DNA of 64,000 bases from NCBI GenBank assembly GCA_030425925.1, contig JAUHZO010000004.1, positions 186,001 through 250,000 of the forward strand, written 5' to 3'. A model generated the notes under the pieces. The model was not told the origin of the DNA, made no database searches, and was given only the letters and a program-made list of their open reading frames with translations. This stretch comes from Alphaproteobacteria bacterium (GTDB taxonomy: Bacteria; Pseudomonadota; Alphaproteobacteria; Rhodobacterales; Rhodobacteraceae). Shown here one piece after another: positions 20,451 to 30,209 of the stretch (positions within the stretch are counted from its first letter, which is position 1; each line of letters opens with the position of its first letter). The position numbers were made by a program, and so were the translations under genes.

Positions 20451-21418
20451 GCCTTCTGGAGATTGACCAGCTGAAGGTCACCTTTGACACCCGGTACGGG
20501 CAGGTGACGGCGCTCGACAGCGTGTCGCTGGCAATGGACGCGGGCGAGACCCTGGCCGTCGTGGGCGAGTCCGGCTGCGGCAAGTCGATCACGGCGCTGA
20601 GCGTCATGGGGTTGATCCCGCAGCCGCCGGGCAAGATTGCCGGTGGTGCGATCCGCCTGGCGGGCGAAGACCTGACCCGGGCCAGCGAGGCGCGGCTGCG
20701 CGCCATGCGCGGGGCCGAGGTGGCGATGATCTTCCAGGAGCCGATGACCAGCCTCAACCCGGTCTTTACCGTCGGCGACCAGATCGCCGAGGCGATCCTG
20801 CTGCACCAGGATGTCCCGCGCGACCGGGCGTGGAAGGACGCGGTGGCGCTGCTGGAGCGGGTGGGCATTCCTGCGGCGGCGGCGCGGGCACAGGATTACC
20901 CGCACCAGCTGTCGGGCGGGATGCGGCAGCGGGTGATGATCGCCATGGCGGTCAGCTGCCGGCCGAGGGTTCTGATCGCGGACGAGCCGACCACGGCGCT
21001 GGACGTGACCGTGCAGGCCCAGATTTTCGACCTCTTGAACGAGATCCAGCGCGATTTCGGCGCGGCGATCCTGCTGATCACCCACGATATGGGCGCGGTC
21101 AGCGAAATGGCGGACCGGGTGGCGGTGATGTATGCGGGCCGGGTGATCGAGACCGGGACCGCGGACAGTGTTCTGGACGCGCCGCAGCATCCCTACACGC
21201 GTGGGCTGATCGGCTGCATCCCCTCGCTGGACACCGCGGGCGACGGGCTGGCCGAGATCCCGGGCGTGGTGCCGCCGCTGCACCTGCTGGGCGCGGGCTG
21301 CGCCTTTGCCGAAAGGTGCTTGCATGTGCGCGACACCTGCCGGGACACAAAACCGCGTCTGACCGAGAAGGCCGGGCATCACGTCGCCTGTTTCGGGGCG
21401 CAGGAGGGCTGGCTATGA
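20447..21418 (+). CDS. ABC transporter ATP-binding protein, DppD class
   Basis: 323 residues. Walker A is GESGCGKSITALSVMGL; the Q-loop region AMIFQEPMTSLNPVFTVGDQ follows. The ABC signature is LSGGMRQRVMIAMAV, Walker B LIADEPTTALDVT and H-loop LLITHDMGAV. The C-terminal oligopeptide-transporter domain carries a four-cysteine-like pattern (GCAFAERCLHVRDTC) that can bind an iron-sulfur cluster in homologues. The start ATG 20447 overlaps the permease stop. Confidence 0.96.
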   Translation: MSLLEIDQLKVTFDTRYGQVTALDSVSLAMDAGETLAVVGESGCGKSITALSVMGLIPQPPGKIAGGAIRLAGEDLTRASEARLRAMRGAEVAMIFQEPMTSLNPVFTVGDQIAEAILLHQDVPRDRAWKDAVALLERVGIPAAAARAQDYPHQLSGGMRQRVMIAMAVSCRPRVLIADEPTTALDVTVQAQIFDLLNEIQRDFGAAILLITHDMGAVSEMADRVAVMYAGRVIETGTADSVLDAPQHPYTRGLIGCIPSLDTAGDGLAEIPGVVPPLHLLGAGCAFAERCLHVRDTCRDTKPRLTEKAGHHVACFGAQEGWL

Positions 21419-22383
21419 CCGCCTTGCTGGAGGTGCGCGACCTGACCGTCCGCTTTGCCTTGCCGCGGCCCGCCCCTTTCCAGCCGCGCCCGGTGCTGGA
21501 GGCCGTGCGTGGCGTGTCCTTCACGCTGGAGGCCGGTCGCGCGCTGGGAATCGTGGGCGAAAGCGGGTCCGGCAAGACGACAACGGCGATGGCCACGATC
21601 CGGCTGGAAGAGGCAACGGGACAGGTGCTGTTCGAAGGCACCGACCTACTGGGCCTTTCGGACGAGGAGATGCGGATGCGTCGCCGCGACATCCAGCTGA
21701 TCTTTCAGGATCCGTATTCCTCGCTCAATCCGCGTGCGCGGGTGGGGGACATCGTGCGTGAGCCGCTGGACCTGTTGGGCGTCGGTACGCCTGAAGAACG
21801 GCGGCAGACCGTGCGCGAGCTGTTTGCAAAGGTCGGCCTGCGCGAGGATCAGCTGAGCCTCTTTCCGCACCAGTTCTCGGGTGGGCAGCGGCAGCGGATT
21901 TCCATCGCGCGGGCGCTGGCACCGGGGCCGAAACTGCTGGTCTGCGACGAGCCGGTCAGCGCGCTTGACGTGGCGATCCAGGCGCAGATCCTCAACCTGC
22001 TGGCGCGGCTCAGGGCCGAGATGGGGCTGAGCTATCTGTTCATCAGCCACGATCTTGGCGTCGTGCGCCATGTCTGCGACGTGGTGGCGGTGATGTATCT
22101 GGGCCGCATCGTCGAGATGGCGGAGGCCCCCGACCTTTTTGCGGCCCCCGCCCATCCCTACACTCAGGCGCTTTTGGCGGCGGCCCCTACCATGGCACGG
22201 CGCAAGTCCAAAGGTTTCTCGCGGCCCATGCAGATCGAGGGCGACCCCCCCAGCCCGATCAATCCGCCGCCGGGCTGTGCGTTCAGCGCGCGCTGTCCCA
22301 AGGCGCAGGCGCTGTGCCGCGAAACCATGCCGGAACTCAGGCCCTTGAACGGGCGCGAGGTTGCCTGCCATTATCCCGGCTGA
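21415..22383 (+). CDS. ABC transporter ATP-binding protein, DppF class
   Basis: 322 residues. Walker A GESGSGKTTTAMATI; Q-loop IQLIFQDPYSSLNPRARVGD; signature FSGGQRQRISIARAL; Walker B LLVCDEPVSALDVAIQ; H-loop LFISHDLGVVRHV. The C-terminal segment PPPGCAFSARCPKAQALCRE again shows the cysteine cluster of this subfamily. It partners the DppD-class ATPase; starts overlap (ATGA). xylB follows after 14 bp with its own GGGAGGA site, which ties the transporter to sugar metabolism. Confidence 0.96.
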   Translation: MTALLEVRDLTVRFALPRPAPFQPRPVLEAVRGVSFTLEAGRALGIVGESGSGKTTTAMATIRLEEATGQVLFEGTDLLGLSDEEMRMRRRDIQLIFQDPYSSLNPRARVGDIVREPLDLLGVGTPEERRQTVRELFAKVGLREDQLSLFPHQFSGGQRQRISIARALAPGPKLLVCDEPVSALDVAIQAQILNLLARLRAEMGLSYLFISHDLGVVRHVCDVVAVMYLGRIVEMAEAPDLFAAPAHPYTQALLAAAPTMARRKSKGFSRPMQIEGDPPSPINPPPGCAFSARCPKAQALCRETMPELRPLNGREVACHYPG

Positions 22384-22397
22384 GGGAGGATTTGGCG

Positions 22398-23846
22398 ATG
22401 TTTCTCGGGCTCGATCTGGGCACGTCCGGTTTGCGTGTGCTTCTGGCAGGCGAAGACGGCTTGCCGCTGGCCTCGGTCAGCGCCGACTATGGCGTGTCTC
22501 ATCCGCATCCGGGCTGGAGCGAACAGGACCCGCGCCTATGGCTGGAGGCGCTCGACACCTGCATGGCGGCGCTGGGGGCCGATCACGATCTGCGCGGGGT
22601 GCGCGGGATCGGCGTGTCGGGGCATATGCACGGCGCGGTGCTGCTGGATGCGGTGGGTGCGGTGATCCGGCCCTGCATCCTGTGGAACGACACCCGCAGC
22701 TTTGCCGAGGCGGCGGTGCTCGATGCGATGGAGGATGTGCGGGCGCTGTCGGGCAATATCGTCTTTCCGGGCTTCACAGCGCCAAAGCTGCTATGGGTCA
22801 AGGCGCAGGAGCCCGAGGCCTTTGCCCGCGTGGCCAAGGTGGTGCTGCCGGCCGGATACATGAACTTTCACCTCACCGGGCGCGCCTTTGCCGACATGTC
22901 CGACAGCGCGGGGACGTCCTGGCTCGATACCGGTGCGCGGGACTGGTCTGCACAACTGCTGCAGGCGGGCGGGATGCGGGCCGACCAGATGCCGGACCTT
23001 GTCGAGGGCTGCGAGGTGGGCGGCACGCTGCGCGGGGATCTCGCCTTGCGCTGGGGGATGTCGGACAAGGTTGTTGTCGTCGGCGGCGCGGGCGACAACG
23101 CGGCGGCGGCCTGCGGCACCGGGGCGATGGGCGAAGGGCAGGGGTTTGTCTCGCTTGGCACTTCGGGGGTACTGCTGACGGGGCGCGACGGCTATGCGCC
23201 GCTGGCGGAAAGCGCGGTGCACACGTTCTGCCACGCGGTGCCGTCGAAATGGTACCAGATGGGCGTGATCCTGGCCGCGACCGACAGTCTGAACTGGCTG
23301 GCGCAGGTCACGGGCGAAGGCCCGGCGGCACTGTCGGGCGCGTTGGAGGCGCCGATTGCCGGGCCGGGCGCGGTGCGCTTTCTGCCCTATCTCTCGGGCG
23401 AGCGGACGCCGCACAATGACAGCCATATTCGCGGTGCGTTCCTGAACCTCTCGGTTGGCACGGATCGCGCGGCGCTCACGCAGGCGGTGATGGAAGGCGT
23501 GGCCTTTGCCTTGCGCGATTGTGCCGAGGCGATCCGCGCCACCGGCGCGGATCTGGGCGGGCTTCTGGCCATCGGCGGCGGCAGCGCCTCGCGCTTCTGG
23601 CTGGAGACCATCGCCACGGTGCTGGACCTGCCGCTGTCGCGCCCCGAAGCGGGCGACTTTGGTGCGGCTCTGGGCGCGGCACGGCTGGCCATGGTGGGCG
23701 CGGGCGCAGGCAGCGTCGACGAGGTCATGACGCGCCCGCGGATTGCCGAGACCATCGAGCCGCGCGCGGACCTCTCCGCTGCCTATGCCGACGCCTACGC
23801 AGCCTACCGCGCCACCTATCCCGCCATAAAGGACCTTTCCAGATGA
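22398..23846 (+). CDS. xylB: Xylulokinase (XylB)
   Basis: A FGGY-family kinase that phosphorylates D-xylulose with ATP, feeding the pentose phosphate pathway. The 482-residue product begins [20 protein letters not shown]. It contains [15 protein letters not shown] (the M-H-G of xylulokinases), ILWNDTRS, the FGGY phosphate motif [19 protein letters not shown], and the adenosine motif [19 protein letters not shown] 22398 has GGGAGGA seven bases upstream. Its stop overlaps xylA. Related ketose kinases are an alternative, but xylA next door supports xylulose. Confidence 0.95.
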   Translation: MFLGLDLGTSGLRVLLAGEDGLPLASVSADYGVSHPHPGWSEQDPRLWLEALDTCMAALGADHDLRGVRGIGVSGHMHGAVLLDAVGAVIRPCILWNDTRSFAEAAVLDAMEDVRALSGNIVFPGFTAPKLLWVKAQEPEAFARVAKVVLPAGYMNFHLTGRAFADMSDSAGTSWLDTGARDWSAQLLQAGGMRADQMPDLVEGCEVGGTLRGDLALRWGMSDKVVVVGGAGDNAAAACGTGAMGEGQGFVSLGTSGVLLTGRDGYAPLAESAVHTFCHAVPSKWYQMGVILAATDSLNWLAQVTGEGPAALSGALEAPIAGPGAVRFLPYLSGERTPHNDSHIRGAFLNLSVGTDRAALTQAVMEGVAFALRDCAEAIRATGADLGGLLAIGGGSASRFWLETIATVLDLPLSRPEAGDFGAALGAARLAMVGAGAGSVDEVMTRPRIAETIEPRADLSAAYADAYAAYRATYPAIKDLSR

Positions 23847-25150
23847 GCACCGGCTTTTTCGACGGCATCGCCCCCATTCGCTACGAGGGCCCCGACAGCG
23901 CCAACCCGCTGGCCTATCGGCACTACAACCCCGACGAGGTGGTGATGGGCAAGCGGATGGAGGACCATCTGCGGTTTGCGGTGGCCTATTGGCACAGCTT
24001 TGCCTGGGAAGGGCAGGACCCGTTCGGCGGGCAGACCTTTGTTCGCCCCTGGCACCCGCAGGACGACATGGGCCGCGCACGGCTCAAGGCGGACGTGGCG
24101 TTCGAGATGTTCGACCTGCTGGGCGTGCCGTTCTTTTGCTGGCACGACGCGGATATCCGCCCCGAACAGGGCAGCTATGCGGAAAACCTCCGGACGCTGG
24201 AAGAGATCACCGACTATATCGGCGTGAAGATGGAAGGCTCGAAGACCGGCCTTCTGTGGGGCACCGCGAACATGTTCAGCCACCGCCGCTGGATGGCCGG
24301 AGCGTCGACCAATCCCGACCCGGATGTCTTTGCCTATGCCGCGGCGACGGTCAAAGGCTGCATGGACGCCACGCACAAGCTGGACGGCCAGAATTACGTG
24401 CTCTGGGGCGGGCGCGAAGGCTACGAGACGCTTCTGAACACCGACCTGCGGCAGGAACTGGACCATATGGGCCGCTTCCTCGCCATGGTGGTGGAGTACA
24501 AGCACAAGATCGGCTTTGCGGGCACGATCCTGGTGGAGCCGAAGCCGCAGGAGCCGTCCAAGCACCAGTACGATTTCGACGCAGCCACCTGCATCGGGTT
24601 CCTGCGCAAGTACGGGCTGGAAGGCGAAGTGAAGCTGAACATCGAACAGGGCCACGCGATCCTGGCGGGGCATTCCTTCGAGCATGAACTGGCCGTGGCG
24701 GCGGCCGAGGGGATGCTGGGGTCCATCGACATGAACCGCAACGACTATCAGTCCGGCTGGGACACCGACCAGTTTCCCAACAACGTGCCCGAGGTCGCGC
24801 TGGCCTATTACCACGTGCTGAAGGCGGGCGGGTTCACCACCGGGGGCACCAATTTCGACGCCAAGCTGCGGCGCCAGTCGCTTGATGCCGAAGACCTGAT
24901 CGCCGCGCATGTAGGCGGCATGGACATCTGCGCGCGCGGGCTGAAGGCGGCGGCGGCCATGCTGGAGGATGGCGGGCTGGAGGACGCCCTGGCCGAGCGC
25001 TATGCCGGCTGGGAGAGCCCGGCGGCGCAGGCGATGCTGGAGAGCGACCTTGCAAGCATCCAGGCGCGGGTGCTGGCCGAGGGGATCGAGCCGGAGCCGC
25101 GCTCGGGCCGGCAGGAGCGGCTGGAGAACTACGTCAACCGCTTTGTCTGA
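23843..25150 (+). CDS. xylA: Xylose isomerase (XylA)
   Basis: Converts D-xylose to D-xylulose with two divalent metals. The 435-residue protein starts at ATG 23843, overlapping xylB by 4 bp. It has the class II N-terminal extension ([20 protein letters not shown]) and active-site [14 protein letters not shown] with the catalytic His. The metal ligands lie in [40 protein letters not shown] and [19 protein letters not shown]. Last gene of the ABC-xylBA operon. The palindrome at 25157 follows 6 bp after its stop. Confidence 0.97.
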   Translation: MSTGFFDGIAPIRYEGPDSANPLAYRHYNPDEVVMGKRMEDHLRFAVAYWHSFAWEGQDPFGGQTFVRPWHPQDDMGRARLKADVAFEMFDLLGVPFFCWHDADIRPEQGSYAENLRTLEEITDYIGVKMEGSKTGLLWGTANMFSHRRWMAGASTNPDPDVFAYAAATVKGCMDATHKLDGQNYVLWGGREGYETLLNTDLRQELDHMGRFLAMVVEYKHKIGFAGTILVEPKPQEPSKHQYDFDAATCIGFLRKYGLEGEVKLNIEQGHAILAGHSFEHELAVAAAEGMLGSIDMNRNDYQSGWDTDQFPNNVPEVALAYYHVLKAGGFTTGGTNFDAKLRRQSLDAEDLIAAHVGGMDICARGLKAAAAMLEDGGLEDALAERYAGWESPAAQAMLESDLASIQARVLAEGIEPEPRSGRQERLENYVNRFV

Positions 25151-25156
25151 GGCGGC

Positions 25157-25179
25157 GGCGGGGTAAACCCCGCCCTACG
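25157..25179 (+). repeat. Stop-adjacent palindrome (GGCGGGGT...CCCCGCC-CTACG), copy after xylA
   Basis: GGCGGGGTAAACCCCGCCCT then ACG; a perfect 7-bp stem. It starts 6 bp after the xylA stop. Near-identical copies lie after rplW, rplP and rplR in the same orientation. Confidence 0.85.
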
Positions 25180-25870
25180 CGTCGCGCGGCGGGATCACCT
25201 GTTGTGCGATGCCAGCAAGGAGCAGGTAGGCCGACGACGCCACCAGTCCCCAATGCGCCCAGCTGGCCGGGTCGAAATCGACCCAGGCCGCCCAGGCCGC
25301 GCAAAGCGTCCAGACCAGCGCCATCGGCAGCGAGACGGCCCGCCAACGCCGCGTGCGCACCGGGTGGACGAATTTGAGCGGCAGGAACATGGCCACCGCG
25401 AGGGCGGCCACCAGGGCAAGGATCACCCAGAAGCCGGGTTTTATCGCAAAGAGCACCACGACGGCCATGTTCCAGCAGCCGGGAAAGCCCTGGAAGGACT
25501 TGTCGGTGGTCTTCATGCGGCTGTCGGCGAAATACATCGCGCTTGTGAAGGTGATGGTGATGATCGCCGCCCAGCCGGTCCATCCGGGCAAAAGGCCCGA
25601 CTGGAACAGCGCGAAGGCCGGAATGAAGACGTAGGTGAGATAGTCGATGATCAGGTCCAGCAGCACGCCGTCGAAGCGGGGGGCGTTGGTCTTGACGTCG
25701 TATTTGCGGGCGAGCGGCCCGTCGATGCCGTCGACGGCAAAGGCCACGACCAGCCAGAGGAACATGACCGACCATTTGCCTTGCGCGGCGGCAAGCAGGG
25801 CCAGCATGGCAAAGACGGCACCGCTGGCGGTCAGCAGATGGACGGCAAGGGCGCGCTGGGGGAGTGTCAT
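25175..25870 (-). CDS. pcs: Phosphatidylcholine synthase (Pcs), CDP-alcohol phosphatidyltransferase family
   Basis: An inner-membrane enzyme that joins choline to CDP-diacylglycerol. The 231-residue protein has about eight hydrophobic segments. The CDP-alcohol motif reads AVDGIDGPLARKYDVKTNAP RFDGVLLDLIIDYLTYV, with the metal-binding aspartates in the spaced D-G-x-D-G and D-x3-D pattern typical of Pcs. The start is taken as ATG 25870; TTG 25888 would add six residues. It converges on xylA, and its 3' end overlaps the palindrome. Confidence 0.93.
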   Translation of the reverse strand: MTLPQRALAVHLLTASGAVFAMLALLAAAQGKWSVMFLWLVVAFAVDGIDGPLARKYDVKTNAPRFDGVLLDLIIDYLTYVFIPAFALFQSGLLPGWTGWAAIITITFTSAMYFADSRMKTTDKSFQGFPGCWNMAVVVLFAIKPGFWVILALVAALAVAMFLPLKFVHPVRTRRWRAVSLPMALVWTLCAAWAAWVDFDPASWAHWGLVASSAYLLLAGIAQQVIPPRDA

Positions 25871-25936
25871 GAAACTGTCATGAAGCAAATCCGCCGCTTG
25901 TGCAAACGCTCATCCCGCCTGATGGCGGGCCTCGCC

Positions 25937-26557
25937 TCAGTCGGCTGCGGGCGGATCCTGCATCAGGCGGGCCAACGCCTCCAGTTCCTGCCCGATGCCG
26001 CCGGGCATGGCCGCTGCCGCGGCGGCGCGGGCGGCGTCTGGTTTGTTCTGGTTCAGTTTCCAGGTGCTTTGCATGTCCTCGATCTCGAACCGGAAGGGCA
26101 GGATCATGCGCAGGAAGCGCGCGTGGGTGTCCGTGGTCAGCTTGTCCATGGTCCACGGGGCCTTGGGCAGGCGCGCCTCGTAGGCGGCCGACTGCGCGGC
26201 AAGCAGGGCGTCGAGCGTCTCGACAGGCTGCGCCACCAGACGGCCGGTGAAGGCGACGGCGACGTAGTTCCAGGTCGGCACCTGATCGTCGATCCCGTAC
26301 CAGTCGGGCGAGACATAGCCATCGGGGCCCGAGACCTCCAGCCTTGCGGGCACGCCGTCAGCGCAGGCGCGGCAAATCGGGTTCGAGCGGACCAGATGGA
26401 GGCCCGCGCTCTGCCCGTCCTCGGACAGCAGGAACGGCACATGCGCCATCAGAGGCGCGGCCTCGGTCGAGACGGCGAGGATGCCGAAGGCGCGTTCCCG
26501 GACGAAGGCCAGGGCGGTGTCGCGCGCGGTCTTTCGGAAGATCGGGTTGGGGTGCAT
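25937..26557 (-). CDS. FMN-binding negative regulator family protein (PaiB-like)
   Basis: 206 residues beginning MHPNPIFRKTARDTALAFVR, then FGILAVSTEAAPLMAHVPFLL, and DQVPTWNYVAVAFTGRL near residue 95. These are the PaiB/FMN-binding split-barrel signatures. PaiB of Bacillus affects sporulation and protease genes; many relatives are probably flavin- or heme-binding enzymes rather than DNA-binding regulators, and no helix-turn-helix is visible here. Monocistronic. Confidence 0.88.
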   Translation of the reverse strand: MHPNPIFRKTARDTALAFVRERAFGILAVSTEAAPLMAHVPFLLSEDGQSAGLHLVRSNPICRACADGVPARLEVSGPDGYVSPDWYGIDDQVPTWNYVAVAFTGRLVAQPVETLDALLAAQSAAYEARLPKAPWTMDKLTTDTHARFLRMILPFRFEIEDMQSTWKLNQNKPDAARAAAAAAMPGGIGQELEALARLMQDPPAAD

Positions 26558-26625
26558 GGGCCGGTGCTTTCTCGTGACAGACCTGAGCCTAATTTGATCA
26601 AACTCTGGCGCAAGCGGTTTCTGCG

Positions 26626-27888
26626 TCAGGCCACCTCACCCAGCAACCGTGTACCGTCGCATCCGGTGATGCGGGCCTCGATGATCGTGCCCACCGGCTG
26701 CGGCGCGGTCAGCCGCACCTCGGTGAACTGCTCTGTCCGGCCCATGTCGGGGGCTTCGGTCAGTACATGGTGGGTGCGGCCGATTTGCCCCGCCAGATGC
26801 CGGGTCAGCGCCGCGTCCCCTGCGGCGCGCAGGCGGGCTGCCCGCTCGCGGATCACCGCGCCGTTCACCCGGTCCGGGATGCGCGCGGCGGGGGTGCCGG
26901 GGCGGGCGGAATAGGGGAAGACATGCAGGAAGGTCAGGTCGCAATCTTCGACCAGTTGCAGGGAGCGTTCGAAATGCGCCTCGGTCTCGGTCGGGAAACC
27001 GGCGATGATGTCGGCGCCATAGGTCATGTCCGGGCGCAGCGCGCGCGCCTCGCGGCAAAAGCGGATGGCGTCGTCGCGCAGGTGTCGGCGCTTCATGCGC
27101 TTCAGGATCAGGTCGTCGCCATGCTGCAGGCTGAGATGCAGATGCGGCATCAGGCGCGGTTCTGTCGCGATGGCGGTCATCAGGTTCTCGTCCACCTCGA
27201 TCGAATCGATGGACGAGATCCGCAGCCGGGGCACATCGGTCAGCCGCAGGAGGCGCATCACCAGATCGCCCAGCCGTGGCTGCCCCGGCAGGTCAGCCCC
27301 CCACGAGGTCAGGTCGACCCCGGTCAGCACCACCTCGTTGAAGCCCTGCTGCACCAGCCGTTTGATCTGGTCGACCACGACGCCTGCGGGGACAGAGCGG
27401 GAATTGCCGCGGCCATAGGGGATGATGCAGAACGTGCAGCGGTGGTCACAGCCGTTCTGGACCTGCACATAGGCGCGGGACCGCGTGCCGAAGCCGTCGA
27501 TCAGGTGGCCCGCGGTTTCGGTGACCGACATGATGTCATTGACCATCACGCGCTCTGTCTCGCCGATGAAATCGGCGGCGAGGCGCGTCCAGGTGGCGGG
27601 GGCCATCTTTTCGGTATTGCCGATGACGTGATCGACCTCGTCCATCGCGGCAAAGCTGTCCGGGTCGATCTGCGCGGCGCAGCCGGTCACGATCAGGCGG
27701 GCCTGCGGATTGTCGCGCCGGAGCCGCCGGATCTCCTTGCGCGCCTTGGCCACGGCCTCGGAGGTGACGGCGCAGGTGTTCACGACGACGGCCTCTCCGA
27801 GGCCGGCCTCTTCGGCCAGCCGCTTCATCGCCTCGGTCTCGTAGGCGTTCAGGCGACAGCCCAGCGTGGTGAACCGGGGCGCGCTCAT
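26626..27888 (-). CDS. mtaB: tRNA (t6A37-C2)-methylthiotransferase (MtaB)
   Basis: A radical-SAM enzyme that converts t6A37 to ms2t6A37 in tRNAs reading ANN codons, including the tRNA-Lys encoded nearby. The 420-residue product starts at ATG 27888 ([20 protein letters not shown]). N-terminal domain cysteines are at [13 protein letters not shown] and VTGCAAQ. The radical-SAM cluster motif is CDHRCTFC in [19 protein letters not shown], followed by the SLQHGDD segment. A TRAM-like C-terminal part ends in [14 protein letters not shown]. Its start overlaps the dapF stop (ATGA). Confidence 0.96.
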   Translation of the reverse strand: MSAPRFTTLGCRLNAYETEAMKRLAEEAGLGEAVVVNTCAVTSEAVAKARKEIRRLRRDNPQARLIVTGCAAQIDPDSFAAMDEVDHVIGNTEKMAPATWTRLAADFIGETERVMVNDIMSVTETAGHLIDGFGTRSRAYVQVQNGCDHRCTFCIIPYGRGNSRSVPAGVVVDQIKRLVQQGFNEVVLTGVDLTSWGADLPGQPRLGDLVMRLLRLTDVPRLRISSIDSIEVDENLMTAIATEPRLMPHLHLSLQHGDDLILKRMKRRHLRDDAIRFCREARALRPDMTYGADIIAGFPTETEAHFERSLQLVEDCDLTFLHVFPYSARPGTPAARIPDRVNGAVIRERAARLRAAGDAALTRHLAGQIGRTHHVLTEAPDMGRTEQFTEVRLTAPQPVGTIIEARITGCDGTRLLGEVA

Positions 27889-28715
27889 TGCGCGTCCAGC
27901 CAGTCGGCGCGGAACACGCCGTCGAAGACATGGGTGGTGCCGCCGGTCATCCAGACACCGTCCTCGCGCCAGTCGATCCAGAGCGTGCCGCCATCCAGGT
28001 CCACCCGCACGTGCCGCCCGGTCAACCCACGCCGCGCCGCAGCCACGGCGGTGGCACAGGAGGAGGAGCCAGAGGCCAATGTCACACCCACACCCCGTTC
28101 CCAGACGCGCATGCGGATGTGATCGGGGCCGATCAGGCTGGCCACCTGCACATTGGTGCGTTCGGGGTAAAGCGGGTGGTGTTCGTAGCGCGGGCCGAAC
28201 TGGTCCAGCGGCACGGCCTCGGCATCCTCGACAAAGAAGGTGCAATGCGGGTTGCCCATGCCGGTGGCGGTCGGTCCGCCTTCGATGGGCAGCTCCAGCG
28301 TGTCCATCGCCTCGGCGAGCGGGATATCGGACCAGTCCAGCTGCGGCTGCCCCATGTTGACCGAGGTCGACCCGTCGCCGGCATCGACCGCCTGCAGCAC
28401 GCCGCGCTCTGTCACCAGGTCCAGCGCCGGCTGGCCCGTCGCGTCCATCAGGTGGCGCGCCACGCAGCGGGTGGCATTGCCGCAGGCCCCGGCGGTGGAG
28501 CCGTCGGCGTTGTAGAAGGTCAGGTGCACCTGCCCGCCCCGCTCAGCGATCACGGCCAGCTGGTCGAAACCGACGCCGCGATGCCGGTCGGCGATGGCGG
28601 TGATCTGCGCAGCCGTGAGGGTCCGACCCCCGGCGCGGGAATCGATCACCACGAAATCATTGCCAAGCCCGTGCATTTTCATGAAGGGCAGGCCGGGGGG
28701 AACGCTTTCTGACAT
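27885..28715 (-). CDS. dapF: Diaminopimelate epimerase (DapF)
   Basis: Interconverts LL- and meso-diaminopimelate for lysine and peptidoglycan synthesis. The product of about 276 residues has [20 protein letters not shown], the first catalytic Cys in [20 protein letters not shown], and the second in [20 protein letters not shown]. Two adjacent ATGs (28718, 28715) are possible starts, neither with a Shine-Dalgarno site. A TATATG about ten bases upstream suggests a leaderless mRNA. Translationally coupled to mtaB. Confidence 0.96.
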   Translation of the reverse strand: MSESVPPGLPFMKMHGLGNDFVVIDSRAGGRTLTAAQITAIADRHRGVGFDQLAVIAERGGQVHLTFYNADGSTAGACGNATRCVARHLMDATGQPALDLVTERGVLQAVDAGDGSTSVNMGQPQLDWSDIPLAEAMDTLELPIEGGPTATGMGNPHCTFFVEDAEAVPLDQFGPRYEHHPLYPERTNVQVASLIGPDHIRMRVWERGVGVTLASGSSSCATAVAAARRGLTGRHVRVDLDGGTLWIDWREDGVWMTGGTTHVFDGVFRADWLDAQ

Positions 28716-28717
28716 CA

Positions 28718-28754
28718 TGGCGGGGCATATACGCTGCCCCGTTGCGGCTTTCCA
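28718..28754 (-). promoter_or_regulatory. Candidate dapF promoter giving a leaderless transcript
   Basis: On the minus strand TGGAAA (28754-28749), 17 bp, TATATG (28731-28726). A start about seven bases on would fall at or beside ATG 28718, and no ribosome site precedes it. The -35 is weak. Confidence 0.35.
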
Positions 28755-28807
28755 GCCGCAGCCCGGGCGACAGACCGGCTTTGTGCGGAAATCCACGAAA
28801 TTTGTGG

Positions 28808-28836
28808 TTGACCCTCACCGGCAGTCTTTCTAGAGA
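28808..28836 (+). promoter_or_regulatory. Promoter of tRNA-Lys
   Basis: TTGACC (28808-28813), 17 bp, TAGAGA (28831-28836), placing the start site a few bases before the tRNA 5' end at 28848. Confidence 0.6.
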
Positions 28837-28847
28837 GGCGGCTCAGT

Positions 28848-28923
28848 GGGCCGTTAGCTCAGTTGGTAGAGCAACTGACTTTTAATCAGTGGGTCGAAGG
28901 TTCGAATCCTTCACGGCTCACCA
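28848..28923 (+). tRNA. tRNA-Lys (anticodon TTT)
   Basis: A 76-base cloverleaf with encoded CCA. The acceptor stem GGGCCGT pairs with ACGGCTC (one G-T pair). The D-loop region TTAGCTCAGTTGGTAGAGC, anticodon loop CTTTTAA with TTT, and T-arm GGTTCGAATCC are all present. Confidence 0.97.
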
Positions 28924-29031
28924 CTTCATCCGCACGGGCAGTTCCTGACAGGTATGCAAGGTGATCCAGCGTGTCGGGCAAAGGCAAGGGAATCGGTTTC
29001 CCTGCCCTGCGTCACGGACTAGGCTGCCGCC

Positions 29032-29262
29032 ATGTTCAGCATCGAGCACGAATTCGACGCCACAATTGTCACTCTCGTGGACGAGGGGGACGTGCATCTG
29101 CGCGAGGATGTGGTCATTTCCAGTTTCGAGGATTGCGTGACGGTCGAGCAGTTCGACCCGCGTACCGACAGCATGCAGAAGATCACCCTGTCCCTGGCGC
29201 AGATGCGTGACCTGATCGCCTCGGTCAGCCTGCCCGAAGGGGTCTATACCCGCGAGCGTTGA
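29032..29262 (+). CDS. Conserved small acidic protein, function unknown
   Basis: 76 residues: MFSIEHEFDATIVTLVDEGD VHLREDVVISSFEDCVTVEQ FDPRTDSMQKITLSLAQMRDL... The protein is acidic and soluble, with no signal peptide or membrane helix. I do not recognise a named domain, though similar proteins seem common in Rhodobacteraceae. It lies downstream of tRNA-Lys and ends three bases from the convergent DUF167 gene. Confidence 0.75.
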   Translation: MFSIEHEFDATIVTLVDEGDVHLREDVVISSFEDCVTVEQFDPRTDSMQKITLSLAQMRDLIASVSLPEGVYTRER

Positions 29263-29265
29263 GGT

Positions 29266-29529
29266 TCAGGGCAGGATGCGGAACAGCTTGTCGCGGGCCG
29301 TTTCGCCACGGACCAGTTCTAGGCGGGATTTCGGCACGCCCAGCGCACGCGACAAAAGCCGGATCACCGCCGCGTTTGCCTTGCCGTTCTCCGGCACGGC
29401 GGTGACACGTATCCGCAACGCGTCCGGCCCGCGCTCGATCGCGTCGCGCCTTGCCCTTGGCGTGATGCGGCAGGCCAGGGTGGTGCCGGGGCGGGCAAGG
29501 TCGGAAAGATCGGGCAGGGGCACAGGCAT
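29266..29529 (-). CDS. DUF167 (YggU) family protein
   Basis: 87 residues from ATG 29529. TTLACRITPRARRDAIERGP, RIRVTAVPENGKANAAVIRL LSRALGVPKSRLELVRGETARDK is the complete DUF167 domain with its conserved P-x2-G-x-A-N and G-x4-K. Structures exist for family members but no defined biochemical role. Converges with the 76-residue gene. Confidence 0.93.
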   Translation of the reverse strand: MPVPLPDLSDLARPGTTLACRITPRARRDAIERGPDALRIRVTAVPENGKANAAVIRLLSRALGVPKSRLELVRGETARDKLFRILP

Positions 29530-29630
29530 GGCTGTTGCGCTAGCAGGCGGCGGGTCGAGAGGCAACTTTGCCGGTTGAAACCCGCGTCCCGAGGGCAGAG
29601 ATAAGGCCAAAGGCCACCAGAGGACGCAAG

Positions 29631-30209
29631 ATGCCCGCCCCCAATCCCCAAGCGCTCGACTTTCTGCTGACCCGCCGGTCGCGCCCTGCCAAGACGCTGA
29701 CCGCGCCTGCGCCGGATGCCGAGGCGCTGCGCCCGCTGCTGACCGCTGCGGCGCGCTCGCCCGATCATGGCAAGCTGGAGCCCTGGCGGTTTGTGGTGCT
29801 GCAGGGGGCGGCGCTGACACGTCTGGCCGCGGCAGTGCAGCGACATGGCGCGCGGCTGGGCAAGGATGCCGAGACCATTGCCAAGGCCAGCGACGCCTTT
29901 GCCAACAGCCCGCTTTGCGTGGCGGTGATCGAGGTGCAGAAACCCAGCCCCAAGATCCCGGCAATCGAACAGACCTATTCCGCCGGCGCGGTGTGCCTGG
30001 CGCTGCTGAACGCCGCGCTGGCCGCGGGCTGGGGCGCGAACTGGCTGTCGGGCTGGGCCAGCCATGACCGCGGTTTCGTGCAGGATGCGCTGGGTCTCGG
30101 ACCCGAGGAGCGCGTGGCGGGATTCATCCATATCGGCACCGAAACCAGCGCTCCGCCAGAGCGTCCGCGCCCCGATCTGGACACCATCGTGACCTGGCGC
30201 GACGCATGA
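29631..30209 (+). CDS. Nitroreductase family protein (YdjA-like)
   Basis: 192 residues from ATG 29631, with AGAGGA upstream. ALDFLLTRRSRPAKTLTAPA and LLTAAARSPDHGKLEPWRFV are the FMN-binding signatures of the short nitroreductase subgroup; GAVCLALLNAALAAGWGANW and VAGFIHIGT complete the fold. These are FMN-dependent NAD(P)H oxidoreductases; the substrate is unknown. Overlaps the next gene (ATGA), so they are probably co-expressed. Confidence 0.92.
   Translation: MPAPNPQALDFLLTRRSRPAKTLTAPAPDAEALRPLLTAAARSPDHGKLEPWRFVVLQGAALTRLAAAVQRHGARLGKDAETIAKASDAFANSPLCVAVIEVQKPSPKIPAIEQTYSAGAVCLALLNAALAAGWGANWLSGWASHDRGFVQDALGLGPEERVAGFIHIGTETSAPPERPRPDLDTIVTWRDA

Noticed and set aside
29568-29630. Longer start for the nitroreductase
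   Set aside because: The extra 21 residues lack family similarity and ATG 29631 has the better-placed AGAGGA.
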